In this document: positions 23,478-33,906 of the stretch, one piece after another | How the letters are laid out: the number at the start of each line of letters is the position of its first letter | Numbering within the stretch: position 1 is the stretch's first letter | Source of the DNA: Acanthamoeba lenticulata | Lineage: Eukaryota > Discosea > Longamoebia > Acanthamoebidae | Assembly (NCBI GenBank): GCA_002179805.1 | Contig: NAVB01001301.1 | Span: 1 to 64,000, forward strand | Length of the DNA stretch: 64,000 bases | Direction: 5' to 3' | Position numbers and translations under genes: made by a program | The notes under the pieces: model-generated | What the model saw: only the letters and a program-made list of their open reading frames with translations | Databases searched by the model: none | What the model was told of the DNA's origin: nothing

Positions 23478-25661
23478 TCACGACTTCGTTGTGGTCACAG
23501 GGTCTGGGCGGGCGATCTGGCCCGGAGGACAGGTGCGACGACGCGCAGCTTTGTCGTCAACTAGAATGACCGCGTCTTCGTCGTAGCCATTCCAGTCGTC
23601 GTCACTGTCTGCCGCGCCCGGGTAGGCCCCCTCAGCCTCGTCGTGGATGGCGGCGAAATCCGAGTCTCGGTCGCACACCTTCCGCAAACCGAGCGCGCCT
23701 ACAACGTCACAGCCTCGAGTCAGCGAGATTTGTGTGCAAAAAAAAAAAAAAAAACAACAACAACAAATAACATGAATATACAAAAAAAGAGGATTATTTT
23801 AACATATCATCGACATTTCAACTTATATTAATATAAAATAATTATCAAGAGAGATGCATACCGCGACCAGACTTGGTGGCGAGGGGCGAGGCGAGGAAGG
23901 ACAGGAGGTCGGCGTAGCGGTGGACCTCCTTGCCCAGCGGCACATGGAACCACTCATCGCTCCGCGTCACCCGCACATGGCGCACCTTACCCTTCTCCTG
24001 CTCGCCGAGTCCAACGTCAAACACAAACGCAAACAAAAAGACCGGCCGGAGGAAAACAGGAGAGTGGGGACGGACCCATCGGCTGATGGTGACGCTGGAG
24101 GGGTCTTTGGCCGAGAGGCGCACGAGGTAGCCCTTTTTCTTCTTCCCGGCCGCCAACCGGCGCTCGGCCTCCTTGGCCTCGATCGTCCCGTGAAAGCATC
24201 TGTTGCGCGCCAGCCACGCAACAACAACAACCACCACCACGAGTGCGGATGGCTCGATCAGCAGCTGCTCTTGTGCTCCAACGAGCTCACCTGGACGCGA
24301 GGGGAAGGGAGGCATGTTCGTACCGCGTTTGGCACAGGGCGTTGAACTGCCAAAAAAGAACGAAAAGAGAAGTGCCATTTGGGTTGAGTAGAGTTGAGTT
24401 TTTTTAAAATTGAAGTAAATTGAAATAAATAAATAAAAGGAAAAAGAAGAGTTTTGCACACGTACGTCAGAGAGAATGGTCGGACGGAAGGGCCCAAAGA
24501 GGTGTGTGAAGCGGGCAAAGTGCTCGAGCAGCACGATCCACTCCTGGCAGTCTCGGCTGCGCGTCACGTCGACGTTCTGAACCGCTGTCGCTCACCAAAG
24601 ATCAGAAAGAAGAAGAAGAAGAAGATACAGAATGAGAAAGCAAAGGAAGAGGATGAGCAGGGGTTCAACGCTACCGAGCAGAAGGCGTGCGCACTTGGCC
24701 TCGGTCGAATGGGCGAAGAGCTTGAGCGGCAGCTTGGGCCGGGCGAAGCGGTGGAAGGCCTCGATGAATCGGTCCCAGCTCACCGCCCACGGGTACTTCT
24801 GCCCGTCTTGTGGGCGGAGCGACCGCCAGAAGTTGCGGGCCTCCGCGTGCGAGAGCGACACCTCGACCACCGCCGCATCGAGCGTTTGCAGCACTTGCCC
24901 AAAGCTCGGCCTGCCGGTGGAGAAAGCGAAAGCGAAAACGAAAGCGAAAGCGAAAGCGATGAGCAAAGCAGAGAGGAGGGGAGAGACAGCGAGCGAACGA
25001 CGCACCGGGCGAGGCGGTCGTGGTGCCAGCAAGCCTTGATGAGGTTGGCCACAGCCTCGGGGATGGCGTCAGTCAGAGGCGGCCTCTGCCGCTGGTCTAC
25101 GCGCATACATCGATGGATGCCACCCACAGCCGGTGAGAGTGAGTCCTCAAGAACAACAAGGGTGAAGCCTAAAGAAGACCGCAAACGGACCGACGATGGC
25201 CTGATGGAGCTTTCGCGGGTTGTCGATCTCGCGAAAGGGCTTTGTCCGCGTGAACAGCTCCTGTTCCACCCCAAGTTGTGAACAACTACAGGTGTATGTG
25301 GTGAGGGCAGCTGTGGGGGGGAGGAAGTCGCACCCACAGGAGGACGCCAAACGCGTAGACGTCGCTGGCCTCGCTGGCCGGCATGCCCTCCAGCACCTCG
25401 GGGGCCTGCGACATCCTCCGTTTGGTCAGAAAACACAACAAACAGTGTAGATGACGTTGGTTGGTTTGATTTACCAGATAGATGGCGGTGCCGGTGACGG
25501 TGTCGCGGGGCGGGGCTTCGGCGTCGTAGACCTCCTTCACGCACGAGAGGCCAAAGTCGCAGACCTTCACGTTGCCCTCTGGCGTCACCTGAAAACGTCC
25601 ATCTCGACGTCAGCAATCACTGACGTGCGGCCGATGCAAGACGACGAAGACGCACGAGCAC

Positions 25662-25692
<31 letters not shown>

Positions 25693-26498
25693 GGCTCCGG
25701 CTTGAGGCAGTGCAGCCAGGTCATGCCCTGCGCGATGCCCTTGGCGATGGTGAGCTGCTGCCGCACGCTCATCTGGACGGCCGAGTCGTGCACGATGGCG
25801 CTGAGGTCCCGCCCGGCCACGTATTCGGTGACGATGGCCAGGCGGCCCTCGTCGGCGCACACGCCCATGAGCAGCAGCAGGCTCGGGTGTCTCAGCTCCC
25901 TGTCGATGTCGACGTCGCCATGTCGTGTGTTGATGGTGAACCAAGCGATGTCGACACGTGATCGGCACGTGGTGGATCTACGTACCGCATAATGTCCGCC
26001 TCTCGTTGCAGGGCTTCGAGCTGCTTCTTGTTCATGCGCATGGTCTGCGTGCGCAACACCTTGATGGCCACGGTCGACCCCCGGCATGTTCCCTGTGGCA
26101 GGCGGTCATGAAGCACCGTTTAGGTGTACTCTGCTTGCAACGTGTAGTTGGGGCAGTTGGTCACCTTGTAGACGACGCCGTGATTGCCCTGCGCAATGAC
26201 CTCGCCAGCGCCCAAGTCCAGTTCGTGAGCCTTGATGGCGCCGCCGCTCCACGACCCCTGCGGAGTTTGAAGAGTGTTTTTGTTAAAAATGGATGTGCAA
26301 AGAACCTAGTTACGCCCTCGGGAAGGGGGACAAGAAGAGGAGGGCGTGAGGCGAATCCGGATGGGGTCAACGTGCCAGAAAGGAGTCGCCTTCACACTCG
26401 AGCGAACGGAGGCGCTTGATGGTTTGCTGAGGCCCGCTCTGCTCAAAGTAGTTGGTGGTGGAAGCTGTCGCGCCGACGGCGCTGGGTGCGGCCTTCAT
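23478..26498 (-). CDS. SHK-type protein kinase with C-terminal SH2 domain
   Basis: Fourteen exons: 26498-about 26376, 26257-26165, 26092-25986, 25899-25656, 25588-25475, 25405-25334, 25260-25191, 25096-25006, 24910-24675, 24584-24466, 24346-24324, 24199-24076, 23997-23862, 23698-23478; about 590 residues. Kinase motifs in order are IAQGNHGVVYKG, VAIKVLR, IHRDLKPANVL, VCDFGLS and APEVLEG. The C-terminal module begins CFHGTIEAKEAERRL and holds GYLVRLS, the FLVRxS Arg that binds phosphotyrosine, then EWFHVPLGKEVHRYADLLSFL. This kinase-plus-SH2 order is that of the Dictyostelium SHK family, where the kinase is tyrosine-kinase-like in sequence. The first junction works in frame only with a GC donor (CTG|GCACGT), so exon 1 is less certain. 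Exon 11 is only 23 bases. The tail is acidic and ends near PPGQIARPD. Confidence 0.9.
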
Positions 26499-26758
26499 GC
26501 TTTCGAGCGTGGTGTGTTGTGGTCTGCCGGTGTGTTTGGTCTGTTTGTTCGTGTGCGTGGTGGGTTGGGTGTGTCTTGACGACTCCGAGTTTGGCTCAAG
26601 TTTTGGCCGTGAAAGGAGACCCGACAACCGCCTCTGTTGCCAAAACAGCAACATTCCACAAATTCCATTTAAAGCATGTGCGGGCACAGTACTCCAGGCG
26701 ACACACTTGGATTCAAAAAACACTTGGGAAGTGGCCCAACTAGCCAGCCACACACGCC

Positions 26759-27682
26759 TCACATTTGGTCATACGGGAGGCCCATCACGAGTCCTTCGAT
26801 GGTGTGCTTCTGCACGATGGGCTCCAGCTTGTCGACCACCCGTGCGTGCAAGTGCTTGCGGACCGACGGCGGAAGCGAGTCGTGGAAGGCCCGCGTGACC
26901 ATCATGTCGTGCAGCGCCGCATGGCCCGCGCCGGGCGCGTCGACCCCGAGAACGAGCACCGGCCGCGCCCGGTCGGAGCGGTTGGCCGTGCCTCGGTGGA
27001 TCGTGAGCGCCGAGCGGGCCGAGATGTCGCCCATCTGCGGCAGCTTCTGCTGGGCCATCGCCGCGTAGCGCGGCCACTCGCTCTTGTCGGGGAACATGCC
27101 GTTGGCAAAGTCGAGGCCGCTCTCAAACTGCGTGCCGGGGGCCACCTCGAAGGGGCCCATGGCGAGCTCGGTGTCCACGGCCGTCAGGTTGAAGGCCAGC
27201 GAGGTGAGCCGCCGCTCCTGGTAGGTCTCTGGCGGGGAGGGGAAGTCGCGGTGCCAGGGCTGGTGCTGGGCCCCGGGGAAGGGGATGTCGAACCCGACCT
27301 CCACGATTTCATAGTCGGGCCCGAGGACGGCCTCGCACACGGCGGTCACCCAGGGGTGGGAGACCAGGTCGACGAAGCCGCGCAGCTGCTCGGGGTGGAT
27401 CTCCACGTAGAACCGGTTCGGGCCTCGCCCAATGGCCCCGCCGTCGCGCGCTCGCGCTTCCTCAAAGGCGGTCATGATGTCCTCGCCCATCCGGGCGGCC
27501 CACTCCCGCGAGAAGGCGCCGCGGCACGCAATGATGCCGTCCGTGTAGAGCCCCTGCTTGAGGGCCGCGACGTCATAAGAAGGGGCGGAAGAAGCTTCGC
27601 TTTGGCCTTCAACAGCGTGGGGTGGACAAGACTTCTCCATTGTGGACGAGAGCGAGTGGTGCACCAAGAGGGGAAGGCCCAC
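26759..27682 (-). CDS. Phytanoyl-CoA dioxygenase (PhyH) family protein
   Basis: Intronless frame of 307 residues; a second Met 14 codons in (27640) is an equally good start. The Fe(II) ligands look intact: HRD in QPWHRDFPSPP and the distal His in TIHRGTANRS, whose Arg would hold 2-oxoglutarate. FNLTAVDTELAMGPFEVAPG is typical of the PhyH jelly roll between them. Members hydroxylate lipids or small metabolites using oxygen and 2-oxoglutarate; the substrate cannot be read from sequence. Lack of introns contrasts with the neighbours and could reflect retroposition or transfer, which is only a possibility. There is no PTS1-type C-terminus (it ends MGLPYDQM). Confidence 0.88.
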   Translation of the reverse strand: MGLPLLVHHSLSSTMEKSCPPHAVEGQSEASSAPSYDVAALKQGLYTDGIIACRGAFSREWAARMGEDIMTAFEEARARDGGAIGRGPNRFYVEIHPEQLRGFVDLVSHPWVTAVCEAVLGPDYEIVEVGFDIPFPGAQHQPWHRDFPSPPETYQERRLTSLAFNLTAVDTELAMGPFEVAPGTQFESGLDFANGMFPDKSEWPRYAAMAQQKLPQMGDISARSALTIHRGTANRSDRARPVLVLGVDAPGAGHAALHDMMVTRAFHDSLPPSVRKHLHARVVDKLEPIVQKHTIEGLVMGLPYDQM

Positions 27683-27776
27683 TATTCTTGTTGTTTGTCG
27701 ACATTTTTTGTGATTGGTCGATCCTTAGCTCATCAACAAATTGGGCTTCGCTCATAGAGAAAGCGGGCCGACAAAC

Positions 27777-30700
27777 TCAGTCGATGAGAGCACAGGTGAG
27801 GACCTCCTTGAGGACGGTAAGGAAGGCAAAGACGCTTCGCTCATCGGGCCGGAAGTCCTTCTTCTTGAGGTCCCCCGGCAAGAGGATGGGCGTCACGCCG
27901 AAGTTCTCCGTCAGCAGCGCCATCACGTAGTCGATGCGGTCGTCCCCTTGGCTCTGTTATGCCCCAATATTTAATTCAATTATAATTAAAAACATAAAAT
28001 ATTTAATTCAAATCAAAACATATAAAATATAATAAAATTTGTAATCATAAATGGCAGCGTACCAGGGCGGCGTTGTAGTCGATCAACTCGGGGCGGAACT
28101 TGTGGAGGAGGGCGCAGAAGGCGAGGCCGTCCTGCCAGGCGAGGTCGAGGTTGTCGACGCGCACCTGCTGGTAGCCCTGCACCTGCTGCTGGCACCACTG
28201 GAGGAGGAGCTGCTTGGCCTTGGTCTCGGTCGTGTTCTGCGCGTCGAATGGGTGCACCGACGACACGGAGATGATGGCCCACACGATGGACAGGATCACG
28301 TTGATGTTGCCGTCGAGGATATCTTCGGCGCCGTAGCCCCGCATGTTCATTCCCTTGCTTCGCAGCCAGTTCATCGCCTTGTTCACGTTCTCCATCTTCT
28401 CAAAGATCGTCATCTGCGCGCCATTTTTTGAAATTATTTTATTACTAATAAAAACATATTTAAAAGTAAAAGTAAAAGTAAAAGTAAAAGTAAAAGTAAA
28501 ATAATTTAATTTAATTTAATTTAATGTAAAAAGAAACAAAAAACGCACCTCAGGTTTGTCGCAGTAGATGCCGATGGCCTCGCCGGTGAGGACCTGGAGG
28601 AGGTTGATCAACAGGACGCCGTCGCACATGTCCCGGCCCAGATCCTGTTGCCGCCATCGACATCATCCACATCAGCAGCCGTCAACGGGCAGAGCATCAT
28701 GTGGGGGAAGGGAAGGAAAGGGGGAAGGTCGCGGCGTGCCTCGATGAAGTACTGGATCTTGGCGAGGTGGTAGTCGACCCAGTGGGTGAAGGCGTGCTGC
28801 TGCATCGCCCGCATGTGGTTCCGTTCGGCGACGGAGATCTCGCGCCGCACCTTGGACGCCTGTAGCGCCGACTGCATCACCGACGACTGGGCCAACCGCG
28901 CCTGCGCGTTGCATAACAAACGCGTATGTGTTGGCTCTCATGCGCTCGGGTGGGTCTGGACCACGGCAGGGAGACACGTGGAGGAGGCGCACCATGTTGA
29001 GGCCGGCCTCGCCGCCGAGCATGAAGGAGGGCTTGAACGAGGGCTGGGCCGGGGCGGCCGCGCGCTGCTTCTCCTGCTCCTGCTCCTCGGTCTCCTCCAC
29101 CCAGCCCTTCCGCATATTGGGCTGCACTCGTGCGCACACACACACACACACTCGTGCGTCAGCAGGCAGTCGTTCCTCAACGGCCATTGCCAGGAGGCCG
29201 GACCTTGATGTCCTTGGAGAAGACAAAGGCCGTGTTGGCGCCGGGCTCCCACTCGGCCTTGATGTCCAGCACGAGCTCGTTGTCGTTGAGCGGCTTCGTC
29301 TCTGCAGAGGCACTGGTCAGACACGCGGACAGACAGACAAACAACCCGGGACTGCGCGCACCATCGCCGGTCATCTCGAGGAGGAAGTGGCCCTGGGGCG
29401 CCACCTGGACCTTCTTGGCGACCTGCATGATGAGGCTCCGCACGGTGTCCTCCGGCCCGGCCATGAAGCTCTTGTACGTGTGGTCCGTGAAGTAGACCCG
29501 CACCACCTCCTGTTTGTCCCCAGCCGCCACGTCAGCATGACGTCAGAGTGCTTCGGGCGACGGAGACAAGAAGGGCAGCGTACGCGCTTGGGGACGACGA
29601 CGTCGTCGCAGTGCTTGAACATGACCTTCTCGTTGCTGCTCGTGAACTGCTCGGCCACAGCCAGCGGGTGCTCGTTCATCTCCAGCCTGCGCTGCGTGTA
29701 GCCCTGTGTGTGTGGGTGTTGTGATGACGTCAGCCGAGGCGCATGATTGGGTGTCGCCATGCTCGCCGCGTTGGGGGGAGAGCGTGGATGTGGGCTTGGG
29801 ACCTTGACGTAGAAGAGGCAGTGGTCATCGAGCTTCTCGGCCGCGAACTTTTGCTGGATCATGTTGCACACGTCTTGCGCCGTCGAGGACCTGCGCTCGT
29901 GTTTGGTCAGCGTCTTGGCCTTGAGAAACGCGCTACTTCACAGATGACGACAACGAGGGGAGGACGTACGAGTTGAGCACATAGCTGCGGTAGGTCCCGT
30001 CCTTGAAGAACACGCGCAGGATCCTCTGTAGAGGCACAGCCACGACGCGATGCTCATCAGTCGTGGTCAGAACAAGTTAAGGTGGCGGATGACGTACATC
30101 TCCGCCGCCAGCGGTGGGCGCAGCCGAGGAGCTATTGGACGAAGCGAGCGCCACAGGCGCCGAGCGGGGCGGCCGCCCGGGCGGGACCGGCCGACCCGAC
30201 GGAGCGGCGGCCGGCGCCGGTGCCGTCCCGCTGTTGCTGCTGGCAAGCGGCGGGCGCGCGAACCTGGGCGGCGGCGCGCCGGGGCCGCCAGCAGCAGGCG
30301 AGGCCGGAGCACCGCCAACTCCGCGACCGGGGCCAACCGGCGGCCCAGGCCGGAACGGGCGTACGGGCGGGCTTCCGGGGGGAGCGCCGCCGGCGCCCAT
30401 GGGCGGTCCACCGGGCCGGGGCGCGACGCCGATGGGTGGCCGACCGGGCGAAGCGCCGGCGGGAGGTGGCCCGCCAGGCCCGGGCCGGCCGGCAGCAAAA
30501 GGCGGTTGGCCGGGCGAGGCGCCGCCAAGAGGTGGGCCGCCGGGGCCGGGACGGCCGGCAGCGATGGGGGGCTGCCCGCCGGGCGGACCGCCGCCGGGTC
30601 CGGGAGGGAATCCAGGCCGAACGCCACCCGGGCCAGCCGGACCGCCGGCGAACCGGCCCGGACCGCCTGGGCTGCCAGGACCGCCCATGCGACCTGGACC

Positions 30701-33628
30701 GCCGGGTCCGCCGGGCGCGCCAGCAGGGCTGCCAGGCGGAGCGCCCATACGACCGGGAGGCCCGCCAGGCCCGCCACCAACGCCCGGACCACCGCCGAAG
30801 CGGCCCGGACCGCCAGGAGGGCGCGTCATCGGGCTGCCCGGGGCCGCCTGCGGCCCGCCAGGCGCCGGTTGGCCGCCAGGAGGGCGCGTCATCGGGCTGC
30901 CCGGGGCTGCCTGCGGCCCGCCAGGCGCCGGTTGGCCAGCGGCAGCCAGCGGCCGCCCAAAGCGGGGCGCCACTGGCGAGGGCTGCGCTCCGCCGGCGGC
31001 CGATGGCGCTGGCTGCGGGGACAACGCCGGCGCTGAATCGCTGGCGGCCTGTGGCGGGGCGGTCGCCGCCGGCGAGGCCTGAGGCGCCGTGCGCACGGGA
31101 CGTCCGATCTGGCTGCCGCCGGCCGGCGTGATGGCCGAGTGCTGCATGGCCGGGATCTCGCCGAGGCTCTTGGAGAAGCGGGAGGCCTTGAGGCCTGACG
31201 CGTCCTCCCCCTCCTCTCCAGAGGGCGACGGCGTTACAGTTACGGTGGCGGTCGGCGTGGCCGAGCTGGCGGCCGACGGCAACGTGACGTTGTGGCCAGA
31301 GGACTTGAGCGAGGACTCGGGCGTGCTGGGCTTCGGCTCAGTGGCCGCCACCGCCGCGGCCGGGGGCCTGGCACGCTGGGTGGGCACCTCTTCCGACGAA
31401 GTCGAGACCAGCCTCTGGCCGGCTGGCGAATAGGACGAGAGCGAGCGCTTGGGGGTTGTCGACAGCGGCGGCGTGCTGGAGCCTGACGAGGTGTAGGCCG
31501 ACGAGCGGCCGCTGCGCTTGGCCTCCTGGAGGCGGAGGTAGATGAGCTTGCCGTCGGCCGGGTTGCCGGCCAGCTTCTCCATGTGGGCCTCGCCCAGCAG
31601 GCCGAACGACTTGCCGTTGAACTGCCTGAAGTTATCGCGATAGGTGCCCATCCCGATGCTCTCCAGGAACTCGCCGACGCCTTCCGTTGTCCAGTTGTCC
31701 GGCGACCCGAGCTCGTCGGCCGACTCCGAGTCGGACATCTACGAGAAGAAAACATTTAATAAATTCATTGTTTTTTTAAAAACAAAAATCAAAGAGAGGA
31801 GGAATGACTGAATAAAATAAAGACGTACCTCGGGCAGGGTGTCGGGCGGGTTGGGGAACTGCTCGAGCAGCTCAGAGAGGGTCTGGATGAGGAGGCCTAT
31901 GTCCTTGGCTCCATTGTCTGCTGTGCGCACGCGTGGACGAAAAACTTAATCACTGTACTGCCAGCAAAGAACGAAAACGACAGAAAAAGAACGAAAAAGG
32001 CGGGAAGAGAGAACCAGCCAGGAAGGTGAGGGCAGGGCCGCGTTTCTTGAAGACCAGCTTGAACATGGGGTCATCAGCGTGCGCCGTCATGACTTCGGTC
32101 AAGCTCATGGAAGGCTCCAACTCGCGCAACTCTGCAAGACAGGACTCTCCATTCAGCTAAGCCGCGGAAGAATGAAGAAAAGGGAAAGAGGGGGGGGGGA
32201 AGACGGCTTCACGCACGGGTCGTGTCCTTGAACTCGAAGATGCCGTAGTTGGAGGTGTCCACCAGGGGCTGCTTCTTCTTCATGGCGTCGATGAGGGTCT
32301 GCACATCGCATGGGAACGCGATCGGCAGCGTCTTCATCGTCATGTCGTCCAGGAACACGCGCATGACCCTCTGCGCCAGCAAGAAACGAGAGACAAAAAG
32401 GTTTTAGCTCCGTCGGCCAAACGCACACGGCGGCACAAAGGAGCACGACACGCACCTTGGTGCCAACTTCCATGACGGTGCTCGCCTTGCGGGCCTCCTC
32501 GCCGCCGATGAACTTGCCGCGCGGCGTCGCGTTGCCGTAGACGCTGGCGCGATCCCCCGACGCCGGCTGCACACACGCGATGGGGTCAGAGCCATGCGAG
32601 CAGCTGAGGCGAAGATCATGAAGGAGCCGCGCACCTGCCACTGCGAGTCGCTGCGAGGCGAAACTGCCCCGGCGCTGTCCCGGCGCGGCGACGTGGTCGC
32701 GAGCGAGGGTGAGGTTGGCGGCGAGGTCGACAAGAAGGCCGCTGGAGTGACAGGCGACGATCCGAGCGCGGGCGTGGGGGAGCTCGACCTCTCCGCCGAG
32801 TCCCCGGTGGCCAGCATCGCGACGGGCGACGAAGAACGGGCGCCTGCCGAGGGCGAAGCCAACGGCGTCGATACAGGCAAGGACGCTGGCGCGCCCGACG
32901 TCGCTGCGGCGACCGACTCGGCCACAATGGCTTGCGCGCGAGGGTCGACGGCGCGTCTCTGCTCTCCGACCGTCACCATGACCGCCATCAGCACGACTCA
33001 TTTCAATCCCGAGCAAGTAGGGGGCATGACGTACGGCTTTGCGTGCTGGTGGTCGACGGCCGGCAGGGCCCGCAGCCACGCGCGTGGCCGTCAACTGTTA
33101 CGGATAAAAATCAATATGAACATCATGTAGAACGATTTACAAGGCGCTACTTGATGTTGGGCTAAGCTGTAGAAAGACGGGAAGACGTACGTGCTCGAGC
33201 TTGGGGCCATCAGGTTCAACGTTGTGGATGGTCTCGAGCACGGAAGTGCCCTCCTGGGGCGTCACGGGGTCGGCGCCCAGCGGCTTAGGGCGGTAGGGCG
33301 CGTTGGGCACGAATCCAGTAGACGCCGACGAGGGGACGTAGGACGACTGGAAGCGGCGACCCTTGGCTGCCGAGGCCGACGAGGGCGAGGGCGGAGAAGA
33401 GAGGAGGGTAGACGAGGGCGACGCCGAGGAAGAGGGGATGTAAGTGGACTGGATCTTGCGCTTCATGCTGCGAAAGGTCGCCCCCACGCTCTTTTCTTTC
33501 TTCTCCTTCTTCTCGCCATCTTTCTCCTTCTTCTCTTTCTTTTCCTTCTTCTCCTTCTTCTCCTTCTTCTCTCCGTCCTTCTCCTTCTTGTCTTTTTTCT
33601 CCTTCTTCTCCTTCAGCGTTGCCTTCAT
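27777..33628 (-). CDS. SAM / ubiquitin-like / tandem-CH actin-binding-like protein
   Basis: Seventeen exons, 1,437 residues, frame continuous throughout: 33628-33191, 32958-32635, 32566-32456, 32370-32217, 32131-32015, 31917-31829, 31738-30098, 30025-29970, 29890-29803, 29703-29584, 29509-29362, 29301-29204, 29121-28978, 28901-28740, 28644-28549, 28413-28063, 27953-27777. In order: Lys/Glu-rich start (MKATLKEKKEKKDKKEK), Ser/Pro-rich region, a first RA/ubiquitin-like module (RVMRVFLDDMTMKTLPIAF, about 292), a SAM domain (NWTTEGVGEFLESIGMG, about 426-488), a 400-residue Pro/Gly-rich region, a second (RILRVFFKDGTYRSYVL, about 959) and third (EVVRVYFTDHTYKSF, about 1047) module, then two calponin-homology domains: THWVDYHLAKIQYFI to VNKAMNWLRSKGMNM, and KAKQLLLQWCQQQVQGYQQV to the C-terminus. 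Paired CH domains usually bind F-actin; SAM and RA-like folds suggest recruitment to signalling complexes. The junction after 28740 uses a GC donor (GAG|GCACGC). Confidence 0.85.
28461..28526. repeat. AAAGTA then TTTAA simple repeats in an intron
   Basis: About six AAAGTA units followed by several TTTAA units fill an AT-rich intron of the CH-domain gene. It illustrates the sharp contrast between AT-rich introns and GC-rich exons here. Confidence 0.85.
30811..30936 (-). repeat. 63-base coding tandem duplication in the Pro/Gly-rich region
   Basis: Two adjacent 63-base copies (30811-30873 and 30874-30936) differ by about one base and encode a repeated 21-residue block that includes APGSPMTRPPGG. 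Near-identity indicates a recent in-frame duplication inside the low-complexity linker of the CH/SAM protein. Confidence 0.85.
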
Positions 33629-33906
33629 TTTAAGATGGTGACCGATGAGATGTCAAGTTTTCTAGATTACAAGTTGGGTTGATTATTCTTTCGCTTACGC
33701 CAGCGCAGTGGGCCCTCAACGTTTACTTTGCCGAGGGGTTCCGTAAGGCCTTGCACCCAACTTGTATGCAGGAGCTTCGAGTTGTACTGCGTGAACGGCA
33801 AACTGGACTTATTGCAATTAAACGCGTGATTATTTTAAAAATGTGAAGTTATTTTATTTGCATAATCCTGATTGGTTGGAGCTACAGCTCGTCCGAAGGA
33901 GGCCGT

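Noticed and set aside
24916..24960. GCGAAA repeat run as a possible exon or telomere-like tract
   Set aside because: It lies in an intron of the SHK gene, between verified donor and acceptor sites, and a similar run lies in an intron at 63935-63970. It is simple sequence.
33629..33906. Possible tRNA or small RNA gene between the CH/SAM and AP endonuclease genes
   Set aside because: No box A/box B pair or cloverleaf could be drawn. Only an AT-rich spacer of 278 bases is visible.
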